Source of the DNA: an uncultured Shimia sp.
Lineage (GTDB): Bacteria > Pseudomonadota > Alphaproteobacteria > Rhodobacterales > Rhodobacteraceae
Assembly (NCBI RefSeq): GCF_947498095.1
Contig: NZ_CANMJE010000011.1
Span: forward strand, 17,727 to 81,726
Direction: 5' to 3'
Length of the DNA: 64,000 nt
Both the position numbers and the translations under genes were made by a program. Below, one piece after another: positions 1 to 10,525 of the stretch. The stretch's first letter is position 1; every line of letters starts with the position of its first letter. The notes below the pieces were generated by a model. That model ran no database searches. It was not told where the DNA came from and was given only the letters and a program-made list of their open reading frames with translations.

Positions 1-591
1 TTTATTGAGCCTTAGGATCGCGTCACCAATGGTGTTCAACAGGGTCCGGTTTACACCCGCGCCAACCTCATCCAGAAACACAATCTTGGCATCGACCATC
101 ATCGTTCGGCCCAATTCCAACAGCTTTTTCTGTCCGCCCGAAACCTGTCCAGCCTTGTGATCGGCCAGATGCTCAATGGTCAGAAACTCAAGAACCTCAT
201 CGGCCTTCGCGCGCAGGGCGCGCTCTTCGTCGGCAATCCGTTTGCGGCCAAACCATGTGTTCCACAAAGCTTCGCCCGATTGCGTGCCAGGAACCATCAT
301 CAGGTTCTCACGGCAGGACATTGACGAAAACTCATGTGCAATTTGGAACGTCCGCAACAGACCTTTGTGAAACAGATCGTGGGGCGGCAGGCCAGTGATG
401 TCCTTGCCAGCCATAGAGACCGTACCGGAAGTTAGCTTAAGAACTCCGGCGATCACGTTGAAAAGAGTGGTTTTTCCAGCGCCATTAGGTCCAATCAGAC
501 CAGTGATGGATCCGGGTTCGATTGACAGGGTTGCCCCATCCACGGCGCGAAACCCGCCGAAATGTTTGTGAACGTCCTCGACGACGATCAT
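1..591 (-). CDS. livG: Branched-chain amino acid ABC transporter ATP-binding protein, LivG-like (3' part cut by window edge)
   Basis: Reverse-strand translation from ATG at 591: MIVVEDVHKHFGGFRAVDGATLSIEPGSITGLIGPNGAGKTTLFNVIAG...VSGGQKKLLELGRTMM...IVFLDEVGAGVN; Walker A, signature and Walker B present. Not in the ORF track because it runs off the window. Confidence 0.85.
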   Translation of the reverse strand, partial: MIVVEDVHKHFGGFRAVDGATLSIEPGSITGLIGPNGAGKTTLFNVIAGVLKLTSGTVSMAGKDITGLPPHDLFHKGLLRTFQIAHEFSSMSCRENLMMVPGTQSGEALWNTWFGRKRIADEERALRAKADEVLEFLTIEHLADHKAGQVSGGQKKLLELGRTMMVDAKIVFLDEVGAGVNRTLLNTIGDAILRLNK

Positions 592-638
592 ATGTAATCC
601 CCCGCGACGCTCGTAAGCGCCTTACTTACATGTTGAAA

Positions 639-663
639 CAGCCCGGGAATAGACCCCGGGCTG
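639..663. terminator. Intercistronic GC hairpin (CAGCCCGGG-N7-CCCGGGCTG)
   Basis: Perfect 9-bp inverted repeat between the substrate-binding protein stop and livG start; poor T-tract, so may be an mRNA-stability/attenuation hairpin. Confidence 0.5.
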
Positions 664-688
664 CTCTGCATTTTTTGAAACTCGCGTA

Positions 689-1870
689 TTAACGGAAGCC
701 TGCGGTGTTGTCTTTGCCACCATCGTAGGCGATCTCGCGGTAGTTGCCGGCCGCTTCACCTGGTCCGATCAGCTCAACACCGGTCGCGCCTTCAAAGTCA
801 ACTTCACCACCACCGGCGAGGATTTCCAGCGCCTTAGCCAGTTCGCCAACGGCGATCTTTTCACCCGGCGCGTTGGCCACATCCATGACCTTGTCTTTGT
901 AGACCTGAGGATCAGAAGATCCGGCGGCCTGCATGGCGAGCATGATCAGGGCTGCAGAGTCATAGGACTCAGGTGTAAAGGGCGATGTCGAGTCAAACGC
1001 ACCATCAACCAGCGCAGCATAGGCTTCTGCCAGTTCGGTCGACGGGCTTGGGTGTGCACCCGAAGAGCCATCGATTTCCGAGCCAAAGTTCTCAAGCAGT
1101 TTTGCCGAGATCATGCCGTCAGGGAAGTGGAACGTGTCAAACGCACCCGAGTCGAGAGCCGCGCGAACAACGCCTGACCCACCTTGGTCGACATAACCGG
1201 CAACAACCAGACGCTCACCGCCTGCAGAGGCCAGGGCCGCGACTTCGGCTGAGTAGTCTGCTTTGCCATCTTCGTGAGCCGCATTGATCGTGACTGTGCC
1301 ACCGGCTGCTTCAAACGCGGCCTGGAAGCTGTCTGCAAGACCTTTACCATAGTCGTTGTTGGTATAGGTGACCGCGACTTCCTTGATGCCGAGGTCGGTC
1401 AGGATATCAGTGATGACAACACCCTGACGTGCGTCCGACGGTGCGGTGCGGAAGAACAGGCCGTTGTCTTCGGCAGTCGACAGTGCGGGCGAGGTGGCCG
1501 AGGGCGATACCATCACAACACCGTTGGCAACAGCAACGTTAGACAGAATTGCACCGGTTACACCCGAGCAGTCCGCGCCAACGATACCTTTAACGCCATC
1601 TGACGTGATCAGGCGTTCTGCAACAGCTGTCGCAGCAGCGGCATCGATACAAGTCGAGTCGCCGCGTACTGGGGTTACGGTCGAGCCGCCCAGCAGCTTG
1701 CCAGAGTCTGTGACTTCTTTCATGGCGAGTTCTGCGCCAGCCGCCATGGACGGCGTCAGCGATTCAATCGGGCCCGTAAAGCCCAGGATCACACCCAGTT
1801 TGATATCTTCGGCGGAGGCGGCGCCAGCGACCAGTGCGGTGGCGGCGGTTGCCATCAGCAGTTTCTTCAT
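689..1870 (-). CDS. ABC transporter substrate-binding protein (branched-chain amino acid type)
   Basis: Signal peptide MKKLLMATAATALVAGAASA followed by periplasmic binding protein type I fold; adjacent to livG. Confidence 0.85.
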   Translation of the reverse strand: MKKLLMATAATALVAGAASAEDIKLGVILGFTGPIESLTPSMAAGAELAMKEVTDSGKLLGGSTVTPVRGDSTCIDAAAATAVAERLITSDGVKGIVGADCSGVTGAILSNVAVANGVVMVSPSATSPALSTAEDNGLFFRTAPSDARQGVVITDILTDLGIKEVAVTYTNNDYGKGLADSFQAAFEAAGGTVTINAAHEDGKADYSAEVAALASAGGERLVVAGYVDQGGSGVVRAALDSGAFDTFHFPDGMISAKLLENFGSEIDGSSGAHPSPSTELAEAYAALVDGAFDSTSPFTPESYDSAALIMLAMQAAGSSDPQVYKDKVMDVANAPGEKIAVGELAKALEILAGGGEVDFEGATGVELIGPGEAAGNYREIAYDGGKDNTAGFR

Positions 1871-2044
1871 GAGACACTCCCTATGTCTTTATGTGTTTGG
1901 ATTTCTTTGCTCCAGCCCTCAGCCTAAGCGCGGTTTTTTCAAAAGAAAAGGGGATAATGAGCGGAATTTCCGCTGGGGAAACCCTGAAAAATGGCAGATG
2001 AGGGCTAGATCGACAAAAAACGTCTAATCCGGAGGAAAGCCTAT

Positions 2045-3157
2045 ATGTTCAGACAGATTCGACGTGCAGCCATTACCGCTCTCATTCTTGGCCTATTGCC
2101 GCTCGCGGCATCGGCGCAGACGATTGCGTCCAGTCAGGGAACCCTCAAAGTTACTGAGATGGGCAAAGGGTTCTCGACGCCTTGGGCGATCGGGTTTCTG
2201 CCAGAAGGCGGATTTCTGGTGACCGAACGCAAAGGGCGCCTTTGGCGGGTGGATGATGGTGATCGCTCAAAGATCGGCGGCCTGCCAAAAATTCAGGCCA
2301 AAGGGCAGGGTGGACTGCTGGACATTCTCATCCCGCGTGACTTTGCGACCCGGCGCGAGTTGTTTCTGACGTTTTCAAAAAAGGTGCCCGGAGGGACAGG
2401 GACGGCTGTTGCACGGGCGCGACTGGATGCTGGCGCAACGCGTTTGCGGGATGTCCAAGTGATTTTTGAGATGTCCGACGGCGCGTCTGGCGGGCGACAC
2501 TTTGGTAGCCGTCTGGTTGAGAGATCTGATGGGACGTTGTTTGTTACAATTGGTGATCGCGGCGCGGACGAAGCAGCCCAGGACCTCAATAGCCATAAGG
2601 GCAAGATTTTACGCATCTCTCGCAATGGCGCTGTGCCGGGTGACAATCCGTTTGTTGGCCAGACCTCGGCGCTACCGGAGATTTGGTCATACGGGCATCG
2701 AAACCCGCAAGGGTTGGCAATGGATGCACGAGGTCGTCTTTGGGGTGTTGAGCACGGCGCCAAAGGCGGGGACGAGGTTAACGCGATCTCCAAAGGGCGC
2801 AACTATGGTTGGCCCGTGATCTCTTATGGCACGCACTATTCGGGGGCCAAAATCGGTGAAGGCACGGCTCAAGCAGGAATGGAGCAGCCGGCATTCTATT
2901 GGGATCCGTCAATCGCGCCTTCGGGCATGATGATCTATTCCGGAAAGCTCTGGCCAAAATGGCGAGGGCATACATTCATTGGAAGTCTGAAATTTGATTA
3001 TATCTCAAGACTTTCCGTGTCACCTTTGAAGGAAAGAGAACAAATAAAAGCGTCTGAGACTGCACGCGTCCGGGATGTCCGCGAAGCGCCGGATGGATCG
3101 ATATGGTTCATCGCCGAAGACAGCGGGAAAATCCTGCGCCTGACACCCGTCAAATAG
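2045..3157 (+). CDS. PQQ-dependent sugar dehydrogenase (soluble aldose dehydrogenase, YliI-like)
   Basis: Signal peptide; GxxTPWAIGFLPEGGFLVTERKGRLWRV, IWSYGHRNPQGLAMD, GAKGGDEVN motifs of the GDH-B family. Confidence 0.85.
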   Translation: MFRQIRRAAITALILGLLPLAASAQTIASSQGTLKVTEMGKGFSTPWAIGFLPEGGFLVTERKGRLWRVDDGDRSKIGGLPKIQAKGQGGLLDILIPRDFATRRELFLTFSKKVPGGTGTAVARARLDAGATRLRDVQVIFEMSDGASGGRHFGSRLVERSDGTLFVTIGDRGADEAAQDLNSHKGKILRISRNGAVPGDNPFVGQTSALPEIWSYGHRNPQGLAMDARGRLWGVEHGAKGGDEVNAISKGRNYGWPVISYGTHYSGAKIGEGTAQAGMEQPAFYWDPSIAPSGMMIYSGKLWPKWRGHTFIGSLKFDYISRLSVSPLKEREQIKASETARVRDVREAPDGSIWFIAEDSGKILRLTPVK

Positions 3158-3215
3158 CTGGCCTTTCCCTGTCAGCATGTGCCAACATGGCAGCATATCA
3201 ACCCAATTGGATGCC

Positions 3216-3653
3216 ATGATGCGCCCGTTCTCCGCCCTTGTCCTTGCTCTCGTCATGTCGTGCCCGTTGGCGCTGCCAGCTTCAGCACAATCCGAAACGC
3301 CGACGAGCACCCGTCAGGTTTACACTCAGGCGCGGGCTGAGCTGGACATGTTGATCATGCAACGCCGCATGGGGGATGCGATCCGCATGTTCGATCAAGT
3401 GATCGAAATCGACGAAGCGGAACTTGCAGCTTTGGATGCACAGATGCTCGAATTGTTCGAGCAAGATTTTGGGAATGTCGGGTTGGTGCGGTCAGTCGTG
3501 CACAAGAACGGATTCCGCCAAGAAATGATCGCCTACTGGACCGGTCGCGATTACCTGTATCTGTACCTTTTGCTACACACAGACAAATCGACCATTCGCC
3601 TGCTTAACTTTCAGTTCGACACCGATTTCCACGCGCTGAACGATCTGTTCTGA
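3216..3653 (+). CDS. Hypothetical secreted protein
   Basis: ORF with signal peptide (MMRPFSALVLALVMSCPLALPASAQ) directly downstream of the sugar dehydrogenase. Confidence 0.6.
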   Translation: MMRPFSALVLALVMSCPLALPASAQSETPTSTRQVYTQARAELDMLIMQRRMGDAIRMFDQVIEIDEAELAALDAQMLELFEQDFGNVGLVRSVVHKNGFRQEMIAYWTGRDYLYLYLLLHTDKSTIRLLNFQFDTDFHALNDLF

Positions 3654-3659
3654 TACCAA

Positions 3660-4667
3660 TTATACGGAAAGACGTGCTGCCTGGGTACCTCGCTCACGAT
3701 AGGGCGTGGTGTCGTAATGGGCCCGATAGCATTTTGAGAAATGACTGGGTGAGGCAAAGCCACAGGCAAGCGCCACGTTGATCACGCTCATATCTGTTTG
3801 CATCAAAAGGTTCCGTGCCTTCTGCAGACGCAATTCCATGTAATAGCGTTTGGGCGAGCGGTTCAGATAGCGCCGGAACAGGCGCTCCAACTGACGCGTG
3901 GACATGCCCACATCCTTGGCCAGTATCGAGGGGCTGATCGGCTCTTCGATATTGCTTTCCATCATCTGGATGACTTGGCTCAGCTTGGGATGACGCACGC
4001 CAATACGTGTCGGCACAGACAGGCGTTGCGTGTCCTGATCGGTGCGGATTGACGAATAGATCTGTTGATCGGCCACCCAGTTGGCCAGTTCCTCGCCGTG
4101 GTCGTCGGCGATGATTTGCAGGAACATGTCGATCGAAGAAGTTCCGCCAGCCGTGGTCATGCGGTTGCCATCGATCGAGAATACCGATTTGCCCAATTCA
4201 ACTTCGGGGAACTCTTCAGCAAAGCTGTCCTGGTTTTCCCAGTGAATCGTGGCTTTCTTACCGTCCAGCAATCCCGCCTTGGCCATGACATAGGCGGCGG
4301 TGCACAATCCACCCACACGCACGCCCTTGCGGGCTTCGCGCCGCAGCCAGTTTAGCAGACGTTTGCTTGTGGCTTGTTGAATGTCGATCCCACCACACAA
4401 AATGATCGTGTCATCACGATGGAGTTCAATCAGATCCTCATCCAGCAGGAATTTTGTTTCGGTTGAGCTGGTCGCAGACTCACCACCGTCGCCAATCAGC
4501 AGCCAATCGTAATAGCGTTGTGGACTGCGACGGTTGGCCAGTCGTAGGCAATCAAGTGCAGACGCAAACGACAAAAGCGTGAAATTCTCAAGTAAAACAA
4601 AGACAAAACGTCTGGATTTGCCTGAAGTAGTCGAGTTTGGTGTGGATGATCTGACTTGCGACATCAT
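3660..4667 (-). CDS. GlxA-type transcriptional regulator (DJ-1/PfpI-like domain plus AraC HTH)
   Basis: N-terminal amidotransferase-like domain (GGLCTAAYVMAKAGLLDGKKATIHWE) and C-terminal AraC HTH (ERLFRRYLNRSPKRYYMELRLQKARNLL...ACGFASPSHFSKCYR). Confidence 0.85.
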   Translation of the reverse strand: MMSQVRSSTPNSTTSGKSRRFVFVLLENFTLLSFASALDCLRLANRRSPQRYYDWLLIGDGGESATSSTETKFLLDEDLIELHRDDTIILCGGIDIQQATSKRLLNWLRREARKGVRVGGLCTAAYVMAKAGLLDGKKATIHWENQDSFAEEFPEVELGKSVFSIDGNRMTTAGGTSSIDMFLQIIADDHGEELANWVADQQIYSSIRTDQDTQRLSVPTRIGVRHPKLSQVIQMMESNIEEPISPSILAKDVGMSTRQLERLFRRYLNRSPKRYYMELRLQKARNLLMQTDMSVINVALACGFASPSHFSKCYRAHYDTTPYRERGTQAARLSV

Positions 4668-4821
4668 CGAGAATCCTGAACAGGTCGGGCTGTTTGGCCC
4701 TTAGGGGAAAATCTTAGCGCCAATTCCTAGCATTAGGTCAAGGCCCGTAATTCAGAACTGGTCCTTGCTCAAGAGCTTTTGTATAGAGAGGCCCTGACCA
4801 AATTGAGACCGGAGAGAGACA

Positions 4822-6189
4822 ATGGCAGAATGGCTAAAATCTGGCTGGCGGAACAAGCCGCGCATCCAGATGCCTGACTACACGGATGAGGACGCGCTGA
4901 AGGCTGTTGAGGCCCAGCTGGCCAGTTATCCGCCGTTGGTTTTCGCAGGTGAAGCGCGCCGCTTGAAAGAGAAGCTTGGGGCCGCAGCACGCGGCGAAGC
5001 CTTTTTGTTGCAAGGCGGCGATTGCGCCGAGAGCTTTGAGCAGTTCAGCGCTGACGGAATTCGCGACACGTTCAAAGTGATGTTGCAGATGGCGATGGTC
5101 CTGACTTATGGCGCCAAGGTGCCTGTGGTCAAAGTTGGCCGCATGGCCGGCCAGTTTGCCAAGCCCCGTTCAGCAGCGACCGAGACTGTCGATGGTGTGG
5201 AACTGCCCAGCTACCGTGGGGACATCATCAACGAGCTGGATTTCACGCCTGCGTCGCGCATTCCTGACCCGAAGAAGATGCTTCAGGCCTATACCCAAGC
5301 CGCAGCGACGCTGAACCTGCTGCGCGCGTTTTCGACAGGTGGTTACGCCGACGTGCACCAAGTCCACGCTTGGACCTTGGGATTTGTCGAAGGTGAAAAG
5401 GCCGCGAAATACCGCGACATGGCCAATCGTATCTCTGATGCGTTGGATTTCATGAATTCGGCAGGTGTGAACCCCATTACCTCTGCATCTTTGAAAACTG
5501 TGGATTTCTATACCAGCCACGAAAGCCTGTTGCTTGAGTATGAAGAGGCGCTGACACGCGTGGATTCAACCAGCGGCAAATGGTTGGCCGGATCTGGCCA
5601 CATGCTGTGGATCGGTGACCGTACACGTCAACCTGATGGTGCGCATGTCGAATTCCTGAGCGGTGTCCAGAACCCGATTGGCCTGAAGTGTGGTCCGACC
5701 ACCTCGGCTGAAGATCTCAAGGTGCTTCTGGCCAAATTGAATCCCAAAAACGAAGAGGGGCGCTTGACCCTGATCGCGCGCTTTGGGGCAGGATCGGTTG
5801 GTGAACACCTGCCACGCCTGATCAAAACGGTGAAAGAAGAGGGCGCGAACGTGCTGTGGTCTTGTGATCCGATGCACGGGAACACGATCAAGTCGGCCAC
5901 TGGCTACAAAACCCGGCCCTTTGACAGCGTGCTGCGCGAAGTTCGTGAGTTCTTTGGTGTTCACAAGGCCGAAGGTACAGTGCCGGGCGGCGTGCATTTC
6001 GAGATGACCGGTCAAGACGTCACAGAGTGCACCGGTGGTGTTCGTGCGGTGACCGAAGAAGATCTCTCAGACCGCTACCACACAGCCTGCGATCCGCGCC
6101 TCAATGCGTCGCAGTCGCTGGAACTTGCGTTCCTTGTGGCGGAAGAGCTGTCTTCGTTGCGTCAGGAGCGTCAGGCACAGGCAGTCTGA
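4822..6189 (+). CDS. aroG: Class II 3-deoxy-7-phosphoheptulonate synthase
   Basis: Plant-type DAHP synthase motifs: [55 protein letters not shown]. Confidence 0.93.
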   Translation: MAEWLKSGWRNKPRIQMPDYTDEDALKAVEAQLASYPPLVFAGEARRLKEKLGAAARGEAFLLQGGDCAESFEQFSADGIRDTFKVMLQMAMVLTYGAKVPVVKVGRMAGQFAKPRSAATETVDGVELPSYRGDIINELDFTPASRIPDPKKMLQAYTQAAATLNLLRAFSTGGYADVHQVHAWTLGFVEGEKAAKYRDMANRISDALDFMNSAGVNPITSASLKTVDFYTSHESLLLEYEEALTRVDSTSGKWLAGSGHMLWIGDRTRQPDGAHVEFLSGVQNPIGLKCGPTTSAEDLKVLLAKLNPKNEEGRLTLIARFGAGSVGEHLPRLIKTVKEEGANVLWSCDPMHGNTIKSATGYKTRPFDSVLREVREFFGVHKAEGTVPGGVHFEMTGQDVTECTGGVRAVTEEDLSDRYHTACDPRLNASQSLELAFLVAEELSSLRQERQAQAV

Positions 6190-6214
6190 GGCCGACATTG
6201 TTGCAAACGAATTG

Positions 6215-6249
6215 CGGCGGGTCTGAGGAAACAGGCCCGCCGTTTTTTT
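6215..6249 (+). terminator. Rho-independent terminator of the DAHP synthase gene
   Basis: CGGCGGGTCTG-AGGAAA-CAGGCCCGCCG followed by TTTTTTT. Confidence 0.85.
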
Positions 6250-6982
6250 ATGTGTCGTTCACAACCAGACGCAGATGCGGAACACCAGTAGACACAGTAC
6301 GCGGCAAAGATGCCGGAGGGCCCTTGCGCGCGCTTGCTGGATCGGAAGGTGTCATGGCGTGAACATCGCGCAACGTCCGCTGAAAGCTGCTGGTCAGCCC
6401 AAAACGGCGTGGCGACCCGCCAATCTGCCTATCAATCTCAAGCCCACCAAGAACGCGTGTCACGTCTCCTTTGGAGGACCGCAAGGGCAACAGAATCATT
6501 TCACCGGTCAGGGCAGGGCGCCCGATTCCACGTTCGGCAGACAAGCTTAAACGGGCCCGTGCCGGACCGCTAAAGACGCTTTCCAACACGTCCCGAAACC
6601 CATCGCGGCTTGATATGCCGATCAAAGACGAGACCGGCATACCGTGCGTATCCATCCCCATGATTTCTTTGAACAGGCCACCTGCAATACGAATGCGTGC
6701 CAAGCCCTGCGCCATACGCTCAAGGATGAACGCATGGCGCAGGGCCTGCTCGATCCCGCGTGGGTCAACCTCAAGCCGCATCGGCATATCGCGCCCGTCT
6801 CGCAGCGCGTCCCAATAAGATTCGATTTCGCGCAGAACTGCCCCGTGTGGTCGCCCCGTCTTACGTCCATACCCGCCATCAAGAAATCGCATGTCACTCA
6901 ACCTTTGCTCACCCAGCAAAAAAAGCGCCCCCCGTGGCCTCGTGATCGTTGCGCGTTCCAGTCCTCCAAAGAGCCAAGTCAA
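6248..6982 (-). CDS. PAS-domain-containing protein (start could be the downstream ATG at 6892)
   Basis: Single ORF, alphaproteobacterial one-PAS protein style (DALRDGRDMPMRLEVDPRGIEQALRHAFILERMAQGLARIRIAGG). Confidence 0.7.
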   Translation of the reverse strand: MTWLFGGLERATITRPRGALFLLGEQRLSDMRFLDGGYGRKTGRPHGAVLREIESYWDALRDGRDMPMRLEVDPRGIEQALRHAFILERMAQGLARIRIAGGLFKEIMGMDTHGMPVSSLIGISSRDGFRDVLESVFSGPARARLSLSAERGIGRPALTGEMILLPLRSSKGDVTRVLGGLEIDRQIGGSPRRFGLTSSFQRTLRDVHAMTPSDPASARKGPPASLPRTVSTGVPHLRLVVNDT

Positions 6983-7160
6983 GTCGCATTCAGATCATCG
7001 TTACCACCCGGTTAACATCTCACATTTTCTCTAAATGCAGGAAAAAAGCTGGCAAAGTGGTTAACCTTGCGGACGGCGTTCCGGGTGATGCTTGCTTGCG
7101 AGGGCAGAATGGCTTTAGGTGACGGCACGGAACCAAAAGGAGGCCCGCTTGCTTCATTCG

Positions 7161-8039
7161 ATGACTGGATTTGCCGCGCTCAGGGGCGTGGCGCAAGGGT
7201 ATAGCTGGGGCTGGGATCTGCGCAGTGTAAACGCCAAGGGGTTGGATCTGCGTCTGCGGGTGCCGGATTGGATCGAAGGGCTGGAAGCCGCGTTGCGCGG
7301 TGAGTTGGGCAAAGCAATGGCCCGCGGGTCCGTGACATTGTCTCTCCGGGTTCAAAAAGATGAAGACGAGGCGCAGCTGGCGCTCAACACCCAGCAATTG
7401 AACGCAGTTCTGGACGCCATGACCGAAGTTGAAACACAGGCGATGGGCCGTGGGCTCTCGTTGGCACCCTCCAAAGCCAGCGACATTCTTGCGCTCAAAG
7501 GTGTTCTGGACACCGCCAGTTATGAAACCGATACCAAGGCGCTGCGTATGGCGATCCTCAAGGATCTGCCGCAGCTTCTGGACAGTTTCCTTGAGATGCG
7601 GCGCAACGAAGGTGAGGCGTTGGACGGCGTATTGAAAGACCAGTTGAAGCTGGTTGAAACCCTGACGTCTGAGGCTGCGATCGCGGCTGAGGCGCGCAAA
7701 GACGACACCGCCGCCGCATTACGGGCCAATCTGGCGCGGGTTTTAGAGAACACGGATGGCGCTGATCCTGCCCGCGTGGCCCAGGAATTGGCGGTCATCG
7801 CCGTGAAAACAGACATAACCGAGGAAATCGACCGGTTGCATGCCCATGTGACTGCAGCTCGCGATCTCTTGGCCAAAGGCAGCCCGGTGGGTCGCAAGAT
7901 GGATTTCTTGATGCAGGAATTTAATCGTGAAGCCAACACCTTATGCTCCAAAGCTCAATCTGTTGATCTGACGCGGATCGGGCTTGACCTCAAGGCCGTG
8001 ATCGACCAAATGCGTGAGCAAGTCCAAAACGTGGAGTGA
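7161..8039 (+). CDS. yicC: YicC family endoribonuclease-like protein
   Basis: MTGFAALRG...[18 protein letters not shown]...[23 protein letters not shown]; immediately upstream of gmk, the usual order. TTG at 7149 is an alternative start. Confidence 0.9.
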   Translation: MTGFAALRGVAQGYSWGWDLRSVNAKGLDLRLRVPDWIEGLEAALRGELGKAMARGSVTLSLRVQKDEDEAQLALNTQQLNAVLDAMTEVETQAMGRGLSLAPSKASDILALKGVLDTASYETDTKALRMAILKDLPQLLDSFLEMRRNEGEALDGVLKDQLKLVETLTSEAAIAAEARKDDTAAALRANLARVLENTDGADPARVAQELAVIAVKTDITEEIDRLHAHVTAARDLLAKGSPVGRKMDFLMQEFNREANTLCSKAQSVDLTRIGLDLKAVIDQMREQVQNVE

Positions 8040-8043
8040 TGAC

Positions 8044-8685
8044 ATGACCAACCGACGCGGCCTTTTAATCATCCTGTCGTCGCCCTCTGGAGCCGGAAAA
8101 TCCACGTTGGCCCGGCGCTTGATGCAGTGGGACGAAGGCCTGAGCTTCTCGGTGTCGGCCACCACCCGCGCGCCAAGGTCGGGCGAAGAACATGGACGTG
8201 AGTATTTCTTTCTCAGCGAAGACGAATTCAGAAGCCAGGTTGCCAAGGGACAAATGCTGGAACACGCCCATGTTTTCGGCAATTTTTATGGTTCACCTGC
8301 GGGCCCGGTCAAATCCACAATCGATGCCGGAAACGACGTGTTGTTTGATGTTGACTGGCAGGGAGAACAACAGATCCGCAACTCGGATTTGGGCAAGCAT
8401 GCGCTTTCAATCTTTATCCTGCCGCCTTCCATCACCGAATTGCACCGCCGCCTTGTCAGCCGTGGACAAGACAGTGATGAGGTCATTTCAAAGCGCATGC
8501 AGAAAAGCTGGGACGAAATCAGCCATTGGGGCGCTTATGACTATGTGCTGGTCAACGATGATCTGGACAGCACCGAGTCCGATTTGAAAACCATCATCAC
8601 TGCCGAACGGATGCGCCGCGAGCAACAGCCCGCGTTGCAAGAGCACGTGCGCACCCTTCAGGCCCAGTTTGAGGAGATGTCCTGA
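8044..8685 (+). CDS. gmk: Guanylate kinase
   Basis: [56 protein letters not shown]. Confidence 0.95.
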   Translation: MTNRRGLLIILSSPSGAGKSTLARRLMQWDEGLSFSVSATTRAPRSGEEHGREYFFLSEDEFRSQVAKGQMLEHAHVFGNFYGSPAGPVKSTIDAGNDVLFDVDWQGEQQIRNSDLGKHALSIFILPPSITELHRRLVSRGQDSDEVISKRMQKSWDEISHWGAYDYVLVNDDLDSTESDLKTIITAERMRREQQPALQEHVRTLQAQFEEMS

Positions 8686-9206
8686 TGCCTGTTTACGCTC
8701 TGGACGGAATAGCCCCGAAACTCGACGACGACAGCTGGGTCGCCCCGGACGCCAATGTGATTGGCAATGTCACGCTGGAAGAGGGGGCCTCAATCTGGTT
8801 CGGTTGCACCATTCGCGGTGACAACGAACCCATCGTGATCGGCAAAGGCTCTAACGTGCAGGAGAGCACGGTGATGCACACCGACCCTGGATGCCCTCTG
8901 ACAATTGGCGAGAATTGTACTATCGGTCACAAGGCGATGCTGCATGGCTGCACCATTGGTGACAACAGCCTGATCGGTATGGGCGCGACCGTTTTGAACG
9001 GCGCCAAGATCGGTAAAAACTGCCTGATTGGCGCCGGTGCCTTGATCACCGAACGCAAAGAGATACCCGATAATTCTTTGGTCATGGGTGCGCCGGGCAA
9101 AGTGGTTCGGCACATAGATGACGCAGCAGCCAAAGGGCTGACCGGAAGTGCCAAACACTATCAGTATAACATGCGCCGGTTTCGCGCGGGCCTCGCCGAG
9201 ATGTGA
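8685..9206 (+). CDS. Gamma carbonic anhydrase family protein (left-handed beta-helix hexapeptide repeats)
   Basis: VIGNVTLEEGASIWFGCTIRGDNEPIVIGKGSNVQESTVMHTD...IGHKAMLHGCTIGDNSLIGMGATVLNGA. Confidence 0.9.
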   Translation: MPVYALDGIAPKLDDDSWVAPDANVIGNVTLEEGASIWFGCTIRGDNEPIVIGKGSNVQESTVMHTDPGCPLTIGENCTIGHKAMLHGCTIGDNSLIGMGATVLNGAKIGKNCLIGAGALITERKEIPDNSLVMGAPGKVVRHIDDAAAKGLTGSAKHYQYNMRRFRAGLAEM

Positions 9207-9359
9207 TTTTCCCTAAGCCACATTAAAAATTACCGAAAAGCGATTGATATTTAGTCATTAGTTTCATTGATGAACCTTTTATGACATTTTGCACATTTGT
9301 GTTTACAAGGACGGAGCGCCCGGAACAGCCTAGCGCGTCAAAACTTATGCGTGCAGATT

Positions 9360-10397
9360 ATGACCCCACAAACCACTCAGTCTTATCTTGATGCGATCCC
9401 GCTTCCCGCGGTGTTTGTTGGGTTGGATTCCCGTATTCGGGGCGCCAACAGTCGCGCGGTGGCGATCAATTCCAACGCCGGTGAGACACGCCCCTTTGTT
9501 CTGGTGTTTCGCCAGCCGAGCCTGAGTGAAGCTGTTGACAATTGCCTTAGCGACCGCAAGCCGCAAAAGGCGATCTATCATCATTCCGATGGCCCACATA
9601 TGGTGCGTTATGATGTTAGTTTGGCTTTTGTTGACGCGGGTGAAGAGGCCGGGGTGTTGTTGTGTTTCAACGACGTTACGCACCTTGAGCAAGCTGATCA
9701 GATGCGCCGAGATTTTGTGGCCAATGTCAGCCACGAACTGCGCTCGCCCCTGACTGCGATCCTTGGGTTTATCGAAACTCTTCTGGGCCCGGCACGGGAC
9801 GATGCCGCCGCCCAAACGCGATTTCTGGGCATTATGTCCGCCGAAGCTGGACGTATGAACCGATTGGTCGGAGATCTCTTGTCGCTCAGCAAGGTTGAGG
9901 AAGACGCCCGACGCCGCCCAACGACCGAGATCGACATGGATGCACTGATGCGCGCAGCCATCCGGAACCTGTCACCGATTGCTGAAGAAAACGGCAGCAC
10001 CGTGACCTATGATGCACCGGAAAACCCGACACTTGTGGCCGCGGATCAGGACCAAATGATGCAGGTCTTCACAAACCTGATTGAAAACGCCCTGAAATAC
10101 GGCGGGCAGGGCACCAAGGTCACCATCACCACCTATGAAGTAGATCGGGATTCAACGCTGGGCCGGGCGGCGCGGTGCTTTGACATTGTTGACAACGGGC
10201 CGGGCATAGACCCCGAACACATCCCGCGCCTGACCGAACGGTTTTATCGAATCGACTCGCATCGTTCGCGTGAGATGGGAGGCACCGGATTGGGGCTGGC
10301 CATCGTTAAACATATCCTGAACCGCCATCGCGGACGTTTACGCATCGAAAGCACACGCGACAAAGGCAGTAAATTTACTGTTGTTTTGCCAAAATAA
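9360..10397 (+). CDS. phoR: Phosphate regulon sensor histidine kinase PhoR (PAS plus HisKA/HATPase, no obvious TM segment)
   Basis: H-box FVANVSHELRSPLTAILGFIETL, N-box NLIENALKYG, G-boxes; located upstream of pst-pho operon. Confidence 0.88.
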   Translation: MTPQTTQSYLDAIPLPAVFVGLDSRIRGANSRAVAINSNAGETRPFVLVFRQPSLSEAVDNCLSDRKPQKAIYHHSDGPHMVRYDVSLAFVDAGEEAGVLLCFNDVTHLEQADQMRRDFVANVSHELRSPLTAILGFIETLLGPARDDAAAQTRFLGIMSAEAGRMNRLVGDLLSLSKVEEDARRRPTTEIDMDALMRAAIRNLSPIAEENGSTVTYDAPENPTLVAADQDQMMQVFTNLIENALKYGGQGTKVTITTYEVDRDSTLGRAARCFDIVDNGPGIDPEHIPRLTERFYRIDSHRSREMGGTGLGLAIVKHILNRHRGRLRIESTRDKGSKFTVVLPK

Positions 10398-10423
10398 GAC
10401 CGGACAGACCAAAAACCCGTCGA

Positions 10424-10456
10424 CTGTCATAAAAGCGTTACATACTCGTCACAAAA
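10424..10456 (+). promoter_or_regulatory. Putative Pho box: three 11-bp-phased repeats upstream of pstS
   Basis: CTGTCATAAAA / GCGTTACATAC / TCGTCACAAAA, contiguous, 11-bp period, matching the classic CTGTCAT-N4 PhoB site. Confidence 0.75.
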
Positions 10457-10525
10457 GCTTTGTCAGAGAGACCTAGACCCGCTCCCAAGGTCACCAGATG
10501 GGTGGCCACATCTATGGAGAGATAC

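Noticed and set aside
1446-2027. 193-aa plus-strand ORF
   Set aside because: Mostly antisense to the substrate-binding protein gene; Ala/Ser/Thr-rich low complexity.
9260-9310. Possible reverse-oriented Pho box upstream of phoR (TGTCATAAAA on minus strand)
   Set aside because: Only one good repeat; the neighbouring 11-mer matches poorly, so not distinguishable from chance.
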